This document shows, in pieces, positions 10,371 to 23,281 of a stretch of DNA of 64,000 bases (positions are counted from its first letter, which is position 1; each line of letters begins with the position of its first letter). Origin of the DNA: Bactrocera neohumeralis. Taxonomy: Eukaryota; Arthropoda; Insecta; Diptera; Tephritidae. A model generated the notes under the pieces. It was not told where the DNA came from. It saw nothing but the letters and a program-made list of their open reading frames with translations, and did no database searches. Location of the stretch: contig NC_065923.1 of assembly GCF_024586455.1 (NCBI RefSeq), forward strand, positions 5,893,501 through 5,957,500, written 5' to 3'. Both the position numbers and the translations under genes were made by a program.

Positions 10371-13091
10371 TTGTTAAGAGAATTTAATTTAAAAGCAGTG
10401 TTAGCCAGGTTCCATCGTCCAAAGAAAAACACTTCTGTTCTATGCAAATATGGCTTTGTGGATATCAGAACATCACAAAACAATCATATATGCTAAAGGC
10501 TCTAAGTCTAGGAGGTGTTGAATTTATTTAGAGCCTGTGTTACTATAGACTCAGTCAATCCTCTGAGCTGGTTATAGCGTCAACCAAGAAGAAGATATGC
10601 AAATGAAATTTGTGCTCAATGCGAAAAAACGGCAATACTTTTACGAAGCTTTGGAATCAACATCAGACGTCAGACGTCAGATTCAGATCATTAGATATAT
10701 TTGCAGAATAAGTTCAGGAGTAACTTTCAAATACCAAACCAACTTCAAACACCTCAACAAGGTCACCTTTGCATCGATTACATCTCTAGCCCAAACAAGC
10801 GTCAATTTTGTGGTCACTTAAGACTGGCACTTAAAACCTCAAAATTTTTTCCCAAAAAATATGCAGATTTACATATTTTCTCCAGCAATCCATCATGCAA
10901 CCCTCAGCACACAACTTTTCTACAACAAACTTAATTTTACCTTTGCAATAGATGGGACATCAAAGATGGCCATTAAGTCAATTGTCTAGCTTGAATGGAA
11001 GGAGAGCGCCTCGTGGTGTGGACTTCAGTATTTAGGCTATGCCATTCACGATACTTCGCACACTCATTTTTCAGAAGGCTCAACCTAAAGCCTACAGTTG
11101 CCGAGCGGCCATAAATAAGCTGACTGGCTGGCTGGTGGACTGGTGGATAGCTGTATGGGTGAAGTGTGTGGCCTTGCCTATGGCGTCGCTTGGCGTCGAG
11201 TACGTGGCAGACATTGCAAACTCGATGCTTAAGTTTCGCATCACACAGCGCTGCATCACTAAGTGCGCCAGCCACACACACAACAATAACAAAAGCAACA
11301 AACAACAACATGAACAAAAGCAAGCAACGCATCCTTCCAGTGGCTGTCTGGCCTTGCAATAACTTTGTCTGCATGTGTGCGTGTGTTCATGCTTTTGTTG
11401 CGTCGGCGTGCAATGTTGAGCACTTAAACACACACACATTTATAAGCGTATACATATATGCGCCCCCTCTCGCCGGTGCTTTGTGCGCCTGTGTGTGTGT
11501 GTGTGAAAGCGTGTTTGCCTGGATAAGCTACCCCCAACTTAGACGCTGCGCGCAGCAAACACACTGGCATTGAAACGCAGCACCTACACATACATCCAAC
11601 CATACATGAGTATATATGAGGACCTTTGGATGTGTGTGTGTGAATTTTTAAGTGCCTGTGGACATTGCCGCTGCCACCGCTTTGTGTGCTGCCACTGCTA
11701 ATGCTGTTGCAACATTGTTGTTGTTATCACACACACATGCATGTGATTCTCTGCGTGCGTCTGTGTGTGTGTATGTGCTTTGCCAGCGCAATACCGAAAT
11801 TCCAGCTGTGACCTTGAAAAATATTCCAATCCTTCGTGCAACGGTGACGAGACAAGCAACAATATTCGTAATACAAAAAATAAAAACAACAACAACAACA
11901 TCGACGCAAATGCCGACCAGCACTTAGTTAAATGGTGGTTGGCTCGAGATGTCTGGCTTGTGTGTTGCCATTACACGCTTTGTTGCTATTGTTGTTTGTC
12001 TGATGTTGCTTTTATTGCTACTGTCTGCATTTTTGCCACTTTTCGGCCACGTCTCGTTTACGCAGCTACTTTTTTGTGTTTCCCTTTTTTTTGCTTTATT
12101 GGTTTTAGCTTTGCGATTTTTATTTTATTTGCTTTTCTCGCCGCACACACACGTCCCCCGTCTCTAAAGCGCAATTCGCCCAGATTAATGAGTCCCTGCA
12201 GGAAGTTTGCTCGCTTTTAATTGCTGAGAGTGTTGCAAATTGGCACTCGTCTAGTTTTACGCTGAGACTTTCTTCTACCCACCAAGAACTTATACCGAGT
12301 ATAATGTATTTATGTAGTATGATTTCAAGAGCTCCTCGTGAGTATAGATTGAGTACTTAATTTATATGAGAAAGTATTGCAATGTTACGATTAGAACAAG
12401 AACATACTTAAATAAATCGACTGCATGAAAAAATGGGACGCTTGAGCTAGGACTTGTAGATACGAGCAGCAAAATTTCTAGACGACGGAAGTGTTCGGAG
12501 ATCATTTCAAAAATAGTGAGAAAATTTTACACAATGCATGTATTCCCTCTGACAGTTAGGTAACACTTGGTAATATCTGAGAAGTCCATTATATATAATA
12601 ACTATTGTTTTTAAAGAGCTTCAATAGATGGTCTTTTGGTTTCATCTGATAATCATTTTGATATTCTCTTTTAGTAGCTTATAGTCTAATATTAATTTCA
12701 CATACATGAGATTATATTTTCGTATTGATTGGTGTGATAAACTTCCAAGGGACAATTCTCTCTAATTGGTCTTTTTACTGCAAGCGGCAGAATACTTTCA
12801 GATTCGGAGAACTTTTCTCCATTCAGACCAAGAAGTATGCTAACTGACTCCGCCGACATGCCATTTGTCTGCTTCGTAAAAAGCTCCTCCAGAACATCAA
12901 TAATATCCACATACGCTCTTTTAAAGTTTCGTCCCGAATGATATTATTATTTTGGGAGTAATACTTACTCAAAAATTATAAAAAAATAAGTCTCATAACC
13001 ATTCTCTGTAACTTTGAACTTCAGACGTTTCGTAGATGATTTTTCCCACTATAAATTATTAACTTGTGTTGTTTTTGTGATTTTATATATA
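10371..13091. other. non-coding DNA with CA/GT and CAA simple sequence
   Basis: 10380-10970 is AT-rich, with a small CAGACGT duplication near 10665-10682. From about 11100 to 12180 the DNA is GC-richer and dominated by CACA/TGTG, CAACAA and TTGTTG simple sequence, giving many overlapping chance frames (up to 151 codons at 11765-12220). 12240-13090 is AT-rich. A 70-codon minus-strand frame at 12910-12698 has no stop and a varied composition but matches nothing I know. Confidence 0.55.
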
Positions 13092-13640
13092 GATATACAG
13101 GGTCTGCTAATAAGAACGGCATGATGTTTAATGAAATAAAGCACTCAAATTTGGTCAAAAAGAGTTCTTCTTTTTCCGCTTTTTGATGTATAGATAAGTT
13201 TATACCACTTATAATTTGAACATATCATCAGCCAAATGACCACCGCGGCTTCAATGCCATATATCCATCGATTTATAATGAGTCGCCGAACTGTTCTCGC
13301 AATGTGTCCATTCGGACGTGAAACATGAAGCGACGCACCGTTTTCTTACAAATAGAGATCTTTAACGTCTTTGTTAACAAATTCAGGGAGAAAAAAGTCG
13401 GTCAAGAATCTGTTATAACGCTTGCAATTGATGGTAATGGCTTAATTGGGAAGACCCGGTGATGCCGATATACTACAATCTGCACCAAACGGTCAATTTA
13501 TGAGAATACAAATGCGTTTCCTGAACCACTAGAGGATTTAACTCACCCGAATAGCGAAAATTTTGTGCGTTGACGAAGCCATTAAGCCAGAAATGGGTCT
13601 CATTTGAGAAAATAATTTTTCGAAGAACGTGATTTACTTA
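13092..13640 (-). mobile_element. Tc1/mariner-type transposase relic (copy M2)
   Basis: On the minus strand, starting near 13620, the sequence encodes IIFSNETHFWLNGFVNAQNF, then LTVWC, FLTDFFLPEF, ENGASLHVSRPNGHIARTV and an ALKPR-GGHL-like C-terminus, with frameshifts and stops between blocks. This is the transposase family whose hallmark is FSDEAHFxLNGYVNKQNCRIW, also present at 24390-25150 on the other strand. The first catalytic Asp (FSDE) is Asn here. The block after the coding region, ending with CAGGGTCTGCTAATAAG at about 13098, looks like the element terminus. The 5' half is missing. Confidence 0.8.
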
Positions 13641-14940
13641 CTTCAAAGATTTAGTGACTATATAGTGCATAGTTGATTTTCCAAATCAAAAGTCACACAA
13701 TGAAGATGGAACTACATATTTTATTGACAAATCAGAGCATGCCAATAGACGTTCAGTAGAACTTCGACTACTTTTCTTCATAACTCAGACTGACATTAAA
13801 TTTGGTACCCATGGGGCTGAAAGAACTGCGATACAAAAATTGTGAAGAGGAGTGCTGTGAAGAATTTGAAGCAAAAGGAAACACCAAATTACAAGATTTT
13901 ATAAATTAAAATAATTAAACAAAAATACGGTACAATAAAATAAAGAAAATTCTCAGACAGAAAAAATGTCAAACAAATTTTAAGTTCATCTCTTTTCTTA
14001 ATTTGAGGTTATGTATAGAATAGCAAAGCTAATGTCGTGAATTCTCACGTCATCCCACGTCAAAGAGAGAAGGGAGTAGCGTTTTTCACTGTTCAGTTAC
14101 ATTGCGCGCCCATAAGATAGGTCGTGCCAGCTGACACCAGCCACGATTCTACGTTTTTCACTGGTTGTGCTTTAAGAAATATCTTCGCTTACTTTTTCAT
14201 TGGCGTATTCACTCTATTCCATGCTTTCCTTAAATAATTAATTAGAAATTTCGTAGATTCCTACCTTGGTGACAGTTCCAAACCCAGAGGATCACTATCT
14301 TGGAAACGGAATGTCTTACATAATATGTACAAAGCCGGATCTAGTACACAAATTAATTTTAAAAATAATTTGGAATAAAGACTCAAAATTGTGGGATCAG
14401 TTTCTGGGTAGGAAATATTATCCCTCAATATTATTTTTAAACGATCCCCAAAATTTCAGAAAAAGGAAGCAGCAAATACCAATCAAAAGATCGAACCAGA
14501 ATTTTACCTCCCTGAAATTGTTCGATGGCGTTAACAATGAATGCTGCAAGCAACGACTAAAGCCACCAATTTATCACCTGATCATTTGAGCAGTTTATTA
14601 GGTCTGCATCCAGCGGCTGCTTTGTGAGAGAAAAGTAGCAAACAAGCGGAGCAATGCAAACGCAACTCTCTGCGGCACCTTAATTGCTTGATGAACTACT
14701 CGATGTGCGCGCCATATGCGCCCATTGGTGCTTTCTTCTGGCTGCCGAGAAGCTTTGATGTCAACGAAAGACGACGCGGCAGCGGCGGCGACAGTTCTTT
14801 GTGGCAAATCACTTTTTGTTTGTATTCAACTCCAAACTTGGTAACAAATGCAACCGCAGCGTTGCGCCGACAAACAATGTCTGAAGTGCAACAAAAGCCA
14901 GACGCTACAACAACAACAGTAAGAACAAACTGAAATCGGT
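13641..14940. other. non-coding DNA, no gene recognised
   Basis: This is AT-rich sequence. A 107-codon plus frame at 14266-14589 is open but shows no domain, signal or repeat that I recognise. It begins with Met-Val-Thr-Val-Pro and has scattered Lys and Asn. I regard it as a chance frame, or at best an unrecognised fragment. Confidence 0.45.
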
Positions 14941-16700
14941 TATCCACGACGACGACGACGATGACGAAGACGAGGCTGACTACTGCCATTGTTTGCATTC
15001 AGCGTGCTTGCAGCTTTCGAAGCTGTTGGCATTGTTGCTGCACGCTGGGTTGTGCAACGTGCATCGTGCAACATGCATTGGAAATCGATGGCGGTAAGGG
15101 GTAGCTGCTTCCCAGACGCACTTAATGTACCGCACACACATACATACATTCGTATGCATATGCACTGTGTGTGTGTGTGTGTTTCTGTGTATGGTTGCAT
15201 CAAACGAATATTTATGGACGGTGGCACGCAGAGCGTCTGCTTCCTGTTCTGCAGCGCTGCCTTGATTTTGTGCCGCGCTGTGCTTCTGGCCAACTGTCTG
15301 GCTGAGTGGCTGCTTCTTTGCTGTTTTTTGCTGAAATACTTTTCGTTTCAAAAGCTGATTTTGTTTTTGTTGTTGTTTAGTTGTTACAACGAATTTTGTT
15401 GTTTTATTTATTTATTTCCACTAAGGTGAGTTATTTTGGCCTTCGGTGTTTTCGTGCATATTTCGCTGTGCCACACATACACACATTCAATCACATATAT
15501 GTACATATACAACCATATCTATGTGTCATTAGTGTGTGTGTGTAAGCATATTTTGCATACCGAAAAAAATATTTGCCGGCGGACACATCGACAAAACGGC
15601 AAGAGACCGGAAATTTTTGCCACATCAGCAGGCGGGCTGCATACACACGTACACACCTATAAACATGTATGCTGATGTATCGATGTTTGTCGCTCAGCCT
15701 TGCTCTGGTGAGGGTGATGCCGTAAAAGCAACCAAAAAACGGAGTGTAACCGCCACAGACGCGCCAAGCAGCGGCAAGCAGTGTTGTGCCAAAGGCCAGA
15801 CGCCTTTGTTGTTCATATACAACAATCACAACAGCAACAACAACAACAATGATGACAACAAATTGCTATCAAGCCACCACCATCAGCTGTAGTAAAGCTC
15901 AATCAGCCCGGAATTGGTGACGCGCTGTGAGACCATGGTGACGCCGGCAGTCGCCAAAAACAGCAACAGCAACAGCAACAACAACACTAAACTATGCAAT
16001 AAAACGAAAAGCTTAGCGGTGAATGCTGCTCAAGTGAAGCAAAGTGCAACGCTGGCAACAAGAACAACAACAGCCACTCGGCTGAACTAAATACGTGTGT
16101 GTGTGTGTGTGTATGTGTGCTTGTACTACATGTGCGCTTGTGTGTTCTACGAAGTGCAGACAATAAAAAATCGCAGACGTCAACAACGTCTGGTTGCATT
16201 TTTTTCGCATTTCGTTTTATTTATTGTTTTTGTTTTTGTATTTTTGTTTCGTGTTTCTCCTTTTTCAGCGCTTTTTTGTTTGCTTGCTACTTTACACTCG
16301 CACTCGTCCGTTTGTTGCTGTTGTTGTCGCTGTTGTTATTGCTACCGTGCCGCCGCTGCTAATCGCTGCTGTTCATATTATAGCAAATAGCTCCGCCGTT
16401 GTTGTTGTTGCAATTGTTGTATACATTACTCTTGTGCAATCACAACGCTGACGTGACGAAGGCCGTCTGGAGTCGAGATTTTATTTTATTATTATTGTTT
16501 ATTTATTTGCATTTTTTCTCAATGTTTGTTGTTTTTCTTGTGTTTTTGTTGTTGTTGCTTGTGCTCTACTGCTCTCCCTTGGCGCGCTGGGCTTTTATAG
16601 ACGCGGCGGCTTCGCGTGTTTGCCATTAAATCGTGGACGACGCCGCCGCCGTTCTCCGTCCGTCGTCCGTCGTCCGCTTGTTTGTTGCTATGCCTGCATA
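14941..16700. repeat. microsatellite-rich region (GAC, GT/CA, CAA/TTG runs)
   Basis: (GAC)n occurs at about 14946-14980, (GT)n at 15165-15183, CAACAA at 15825-15850 and 15960-15990, (GT)n at 16095-16115, and TTG/TTT runs at 16200-16570. Many overlapping frames arise on both strands from these repeats; they are Cys/Val/Leu- or Thr/His-rich and mutually overlapping. A donor-like CTAAG|GTGAGT lies at 15421-15431 on the plus strand. The TTG-rich part at 16200-16570 would be a CAA-rich leader if read on the minus strand. No gene is called. Confidence 0.6.
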
Positions 16701-18929
16701 TTTGCCTTTATGACGCTTTGTTTGTTCAGCGTGTCTGCATGTCTGCCTTCTAGTTAGCAGCAATCGAATCGAAGTCTTCGAACTTCTACGTCAATTCACC
16801 CAATGCAAATACGTTCATACAGACAAAGAGACATACAGACATACAGACACATTTGAAAAGACATTAGAAGATTGTCTTTAAATGACTTTTTAACAAGATG
16901 CAAGCCTGCAAGCTTAGTTGACCAATGTGGTTGAGACCTGTAACCCGAAAAAATGTTGGAGAAGTCGGGAAAGGTTTTTAAAATTCAACCACCTGAACTT
17001 CTTGAGTAGATCTCCATATCATATACGAGTTTATCTTCAAAAATCAAGTGCACTTACTGGTCTGCTACCTTTTATTTATTTGTACAATAAGATGTTTTGG
17101 AAAGACTGATCCACAGTCAATGTGAAACCTAAATCCAAACTAAAGTTTGTACCGTAATGTATGGATTACTTTTTAGAACCAATGTTGCTTTTCTCTGTCA
17201 TTGTTAGACTACTTTTTCATTTGGGCCAACTTCTTCGTATAAAAACTTGTGCTGAAACAACCATCGTGATGTTAAAATGAAACCTGCGCACTTCCGAAAG
17301 ATATCGTCAGTTTCCGATCAACAAGAAATCAAAATTTTTTTCAGAATGGCGTCCCACTTCGAAAAGAAAGTCGGACTTCCGACAGTATGGAAGCTTCCTA
17401 CATCGAGAAAAAGCATCTCAAAAATTCTGAAAGCAATTGGAAGGTGGCTTTGATCTTTTGGAGCATTCACTAAATGCTGAAACTCGGCAAAGCTTCGAAT
17501 GTCGGCTATTAAGCTTTTTATATTTGAAACTATCAAAAGATTTGCATATATATTCTTCTGAAATTAAATTTGAAAGAAGAGGCCAGTGAAATCGCGATGG
17601 TCGGATCTTCTTATTCTGCAGATTTTTGTTCTCCAAATGACAATTCCAATTAGAAGAGGACCCGCTTTTCTCTCTAAATCCAAGGAAAAGGTGGAAATCT
17701 TTAGATCCTTTCAGTTCCGCAGCCAATTTCCAAAGAAGAATTGCTTTAGACCATACATACATAGATCAGAAAATTCTGAATCAAGCGGCAATCAGTGCGA
17801 CCGTTAGAAGATGTGTTGAGAAACCATTAAAAATCGATCGCAACATATTTGAGATGTGACTAGTGATCGTTCAATGTATGCAATGAAGCAATGAGAGGAA
17901 AAGGAGTCACTGAGATGAATTACAACAAATATTATACTTCAGAAGAGTAACTCTATAACTAACGGAGCTACTGTCACTCACCGACGAAACACGGACTTCC
18001 CTACATACACCAAATTAATGACAAAAGTGTATGCGATTTCACTCCCTGCAAAAAGCCAATCATAACCCTTTAGCCCGGTATCCATACAAACACACAGATA
18101 TGCGAACTCCTAGTCACACGCACCCGCTTGGGTATATCGCACCCACGAAGTTGCGGCAGTCACTCAAGTTGCCTTATGTCTGAGGCTTTAATTGTTTGCC
18201 GAGTTCAAGACGTCTGACAACAACAATAACAACAATTAGAGTCAGCGCGAACAATAGCAATTACTGCAAGTCAACGGCAAAGTGGGGAGCAACTCTATTG
18301 TTACCGGCGAATATTCTTGTCCTACGAATATTGACTGCCGCCGCTAAAGTCAGTTGGCTACTCCAACACAATTGGAACTGCTGCTGGTGTCGTAAGTAGG
18401 TTGGCTGGCTGTATTCAACGCCTCTTCACAGCCAAAGCCTAGCGCTAGTTGTTGTTGCTGGCACCAGTGCCGTTACGTTGGTTCCCATATGTGTCATTTG
18501 CGTTCCGCAACTGCCATAGGAGCACCTACTTTCAGCTGTCGCAGCTGCCGACGACGTCGAGACTGACTTTTGCAACTATTTACTCAGCCACACGCACGAA
18601 CACATACACTAATGGATGCATAGCGGCGGCTCATATGCATAACAAAGAGAAAAATGCGCCGAGTCGTCGGGCTTTGAAGTGGCCCATTGAGAGGGTTGCT
18701 GCCATTGGGTTGTCAAACTACCAACCACCACCTTCTTGATTGGGTGGGAAAGCGAGCGATCTCCATTCATACAGTTACTTGACGATTGCATCGCTTTGCG
18801 GTCTTTTTATTGTCGCCTTGCCACAAATTTGCCGGGGTAGCCCTTTTGCTACATACAAATACTTGCACGAGGTCCGTTTGTGAACACGTGGCTCTTTGTT
18901 GTCTTTAAAATAATAGATCTTCTGTAAGC
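16701..18929. other. non-coding DNA, no gene recognised
   Basis: AT-rich at 16750-18050, then more balanced. The 114-codon minus frame at 17762-17418 and the overlapping plus frame at 17586-17807 show no known motif. From 18180 to 18700 the DNA is GC-richer with CAA and CTG simple sequence. Confidence 0.5.
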
Positions 18930-19406
18930 CTGAAAAAGTTGTCTATCATGGAAACCGGTATTAACACCAACAACAATGTCAGCCTTAAAATCCAACGTAG
19001 AATAACTCTTGCCAACAGGTGCTACTTGGAACTGAGTATCCAAATAAGAAGTGAAGTCCTCTCTCGATGAATAAAAACCAAACTCTATAAGTCACTCTTT
19101 ATTCCCGTCCACCTCTATGGAGCAGAGCCATGTAAGATGACAACATCTGATGAGTCGACGTTGCAAGTTTTCGAGAGAAAGTTTCTGCGGAACATTTATG
19201 GTCCTTTGCGCATTGGCTACGACGAATATCGCATTCGCAATACCCGCCGGGAACCAGAGGAAGAGGAAGACCTCCAGGTGTGGAGAAGGATCTGGCTTCG
19301 CTTAGAATTTCGCATTGGCGAAAAGAAGAAGCGACTGACGCGCTCTTGTAAACCCGGCTATAACCACGTAAGCGGTGTCTACCCCAGTAATAAAGAAGAA
19401 GAAGCC
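18930..19406 (+). mobile_element. non-LTR retrotransposon 3' fragment (copy R3)
   Basis: This is a plus-strand copy of the family at 7605-8150 and 9840-10370. It starts in the INTNNNVSLKIQRRI region near 18958. It continues through a KVLSR-KTKLYKSL block and PVHLYGAEP, then the open frame 19137-19409 with MTTSDESTLQVFERKFLRNI and GPLRIGYDEYRIRN. The middle of the usual C-terminus is deleted, so REPEEEEDLQVWRRIWLRL follows at once. The end is a short non-coding tail with ACCACGTAAGCGGTGTCTACC and an AATAAAGAAGAAGAAG terminus at about 19388-19405, as expected for a target-primed 3' end. It is dead and lacks the catalytic core. Confidence 0.85.
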
Positions 19407-22400
19407 TGAAAAAGCATACTAACTAACTGAAGACCTTCCCATTTAACTCGAACCCTCTCATAGCTTAAAGTTTGGTCTGACGGCACCATATTTTACTTCG
19501 GTTATTCTCAGCCTCAGGTGTCATGCAGTGATCTCATCGATCCATATTTTGAAAATGATTACGAGACGATGAAAAATCTTTCATTTTTACATGTATATTT
19601 TCGTTACAGAGACTGAACCTCGGGAATACATCACTCAAGCGTTTTTCGATTCTCTTTAGCGTTACATCTGAAGTATCGCAGCACCCTGTGCGAGCATATT
19701 CTGCCTTGTTGTTTGTTTTATCAAGCTACCCTCGCATGCCTGTACTTTTATCTGCTCGCCGCTAAAACTTTCTCAAGTGCGGGGTCGCCCAATGAATGGT
19801 GATTGTTAGATTTTATTGTCGTCTGAAGGCAGTGGACCAATTTGCGCACCCAGTTGGACATTAAAATGTAGAAACAATTTTAAAGTGTTCTGCATTCAAT
19901 ACAGTTACTAAGTCATTTTATATAAAAATTATATCAAAATCTCAATTTTCCCTTAAAGCTCTGCTCATATGTCTCAGCCGCAGAAAAAGTAGGTTCATCA
20001 ACGCACCCTCTTGGTTCTGCACTGACACTTCTTGCTGTTCAACGCAGACAATATTTGTTGTTATTGGCATTGTTATTGTTGTAGTTGCTGTCTAATGGGC
20101 GCATTTTGCCACCTTTGTGTGGGCTATGTGACATCTGAATTTGCCATCCACCTCATATAACTGTAATGTGAAGGATGTTGTTGTATTGGGTGGGCGCGCG
20201 TGTATGCGTGTGTGTGTGTAATCGCCTTTGCTGATTTGCATTTGCACGTGGCGTTCATTTTCGATTTTATTGCGGCGAGACGTTGAATTCATTATCGCCC
20301 GCTGTCGCTATTGAGGAAAAAATGTGGGCAAATGCAAAAGTTCCAAAAGGGTTGTATTGTGCTTAGGCACTAAAGACCGCACGGAATCGATAATAATGTG
20401 TGGACACACACACATATACATGCATACATACACGTACTCTATTGTACTACACATTCATATTTTTTATACTAACAAGCGGTGAATTGAATTTGCACACCAC
20501 TGCTGCTGTTGCCATGCGGAAAAATGGCTGAAAGAGGAAGTGGGCAGATGTGATATGAGATTTGAAGTCGGAAAGTCACGGAGGGGAACATAAAAACAAC
20601 ATCGAAAGCTAAAAACAAGAACATTTTTAAATATAATTATTTTTTTCAAATTATAAATATTATTTATTTTTTCAAAGATCCGTTGCTTTTAAAAATTTCA
20701 TTCATAAATAATTTGCAATCACTTCCAAGCAAAATACAAAAAATACATTCAAAAAGAGAACAGTGATTTTTTTTCCTTCCTTGACTGTCAAAAATTTCCT
20801 ATGTGAATATCAGATGAATGCAAAACTCGCACACCATCCAGCCTGGCAGCCTGGCAGCTTGGCAGTTTGGTATTTACTTTTGTTTACCAGACATTTCGCC
20901 AGTCAGCCCATACTCGTAAAAGCTATATTTGCATTTAAATGCGAGCGTGTGCGTGTGTGTGTGTTTTGTGGCAAGAAGTCAGACAGCCACGAGACGCTGG
21001 CGATGGGTGTGTGCGCATCAATTGCGCTCATCGGTGGAATGAGTCAAATGCAAGGTGATGAGGCCAGACGATGTTGAATTGCATAAGGTCATCAAGGGCA
21101 CTGCAAGGGCTGAGGAGTAATAATCTGAGTGCTTACACAGTAAATATCTTTGATGTCATTCGTTTTTATGCCGATTCATTTGCAAACTAGGCGTACGCCT
21201 TTTTAGTCTTTGGTCATAATACGAAAACACCAATACACTTCCCACTCTTCACAGGAAAGAGAAAGTAATGATAATAGAGTGGGAAACTGCTTATCAATTA
21301 TCAGAGAATAATGGTTTCAGGTTTTCTAATTCACTTAATTTAGCCTTTTCAGCAACCGTTTGACAATAGTTTCGTGAATCGATACAAATTTCTTCGTGAA
21401 TATGTCGCAGAATTCGAAAAGAGATGCTGAGTCGCTACATGAAGGTATCTCACAAAAAGCTGGAATAATATGTGAATTTCTTCCAAAGCTTTTCTATTTT
21501 TAGAGTTTTTGAATATTTTCCCATCTTTCAGTGATCACATAGAAGTTATGAAGCGCAAGCGCAAACATTGTTTTATAGCATACTAGTATATTTCTCTGAA
21601 TGCAATATAACAGTGTTTTAGCTATGATTTTCCAAAATATGTGAACAAATACTGTAATATTGGCTTAATGAGGTGAACGTCTGCGTCCATTGAATGATAT
21701 TAACAGAGGTTGCAAACCTATTTATTATTTCCGAAGAAAACTGAAGATTTTGTGAATTATACTGAAGCTTTGGTTCCTCTTTGTAAAACACGGTTCTTCC
21801 AAGATTTCAGGATCAGCGGAAGAACTTCATTTCTATGACATATGTTCAACTTAACACGAAATTTAGATCCCGCTAAGCCGCGAATACTTGTATTCACGTT
21901 ATCTAGGCCATAGACGGTCCTTTGAATATGATTCGTCCAACTCCTTAAGTCGTTACATGGGTTTCCTCGTGTAAAAGACAGTATTTTTTCAACAACTTTT
22001 TTTCATATAAAAAATTAAATATTTTATACAAATTTTTTATTGTTACAAACATACACTATTAAGAAAATAAATTCTGAAACTTTTGGGAAAAAATATTTTA
22101 TACTTGCGACGATATTTCCCGTGACCCCACCGAAAAAAGCGGTATAACTTCTTGCAGGATCATATAAAGGGGAAAAATACGAGTTTTAGTTAAAACGGAA
22201 AATTTAATTTTTGCGGAAATTTTTACAAAAAAGTTAAAATTTCAGTGAAAATTTTGCGACATTTTTTTTTTATCAAATAGTTGTAATCGAAAAAAAAATC
22301 CTTTTTCCAAGTCTTTAAGAATTATATCTGAAAGACCTGTGTAAAATTTCATGAAGATCAGTTGAGAAATTTTACCAACTGACTTCAAAAATACAGTTTC

Positions 22401-22934
22401 CAAAAAACGTTTAAAGACGACGCACATAGCCTAGCTGATCTCGAGCGCACAAGTTCTCAAGGTTGTATCTCCAAAACTATTACCTGGATCAACTAGAAAA
22501 TTTATAACAATATTCTACAAGTGTTGTAGAATTTAGCAAAACAAAAAAAAAATGATTTTTTGAAACCCGTAAACCCGTGTAACCCCATAACGATCTTTGA
22601 GTATTGCTTTTGAAGCACCATAAAATGTCAATATGTAAACCAAGATTTTTATATCCTGGACAGGTTAAATTTAGCTTATCACGAAGACTGTAACAGAAAA
22701 AAGGAAACGACGGAGATCCTGTCAGCTATACATGCATATATGTATATAAATTGTCCGCGTAACATGCTGTGTATCTGTATAAACGTGAACTAGCACCTCA
22801 ATTTGTGAGATATCGAGTTAATATTTTGCCCGCGTCCATTGAATGATTACAATGAAGTCATACTTGTAGTAAGGAAAATTGGATTATTTGACAAGTTATC
22901 TTCACGAAATCGGGCACTGAAAATATAATACAAT
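19407..22934. other. non-coding DNA, no gene recognised
   Basis: 19800-21100 holds CA/GT runs (near 20405 and 20945) and one 104-codon plus frame at 20763-21077 with no motif. 21100-22600 is AT-rich. The stretch 22180-22580 has the low-complexity, A-run-rich look of transposon non-coding DNA, with a clustered CCCGTAAACCCGTGTAACCCC phrase near 22567-22587. I could not match its ends or name a family. Confidence 0.45.
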
Positions 22935-23050
22935 ATTCCATTTTTTTACTAGATCGGACCACGATAGCATACAGTTGCTATTCAAACTAATCGATGATGC
23001 TTGGTTGTATTCGAAGTTAACGTTTTTTCTTGTTTTTGTTCATTTTGACC
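22935..23050 (-). repeat. dispersed 'CCGATC' repeat, copy B (inverted)
   Basis: Read on the minus strand, the sequence contains AAAAAACGTTAACTTCG followed by GTATGCTATCGTGGTCCGATC. These correspond to the head and first body unit of the repeat seen at 8155-8372, 35770-36262 and 47690-47965. About 40 bases between the two phrases are short relative to what I remember of the family. The copy is truncated after the CCGATC phrase. Confidence 0.65.
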
Positions 23051-23281
23051 AAGGATAAAAAACATATTCTATCCTAACTAGAGAATTATATATCTGACTT
23101 CTTAGTTGGCATAACCACCTCCAAAAGCAGATTCTCTATTTATCTGAGCAACACAAAGCACATTGCAAAACACATAAAATGAAAGAAGTTATTACACAGC
23201 TCTACAAATACCATGTTTTTATTTATGTTGCCCTGGATATCTTGGCAAATGTTGATGCTTTTAAGTCCCCAGATTACGACC
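23051..23281. other. non-coding DNA
   Basis: Short AT-rich spacer between the inverted dispersed repeat and the retroelement tail. Nothing was recognised in it. Confidence 0.5.

Noticed and set aside
11039..12220. Several frames of 90-151 codons
   Set aside because: Generated by CACA, CAACAA and TTGTTG repeats; hydrophobic runs such as LLLLLSAFLPLF come from TTG/CTG DNA and not from a real membrane protein.
14266..14589. 107-codon plus-strand frame as a real gene
   Set aside because: No start context, domain or splice logic, and it lies in AT-rich non-coding DNA; I keep it only as an unassigned open frame.
15987..16629. Hydrophobic frames resembling membrane proteins
   Set aside because: TTT/TTG/GTT repeats read in any frame give Phe/Leu/Val/Cys; all three plus frames look alike.
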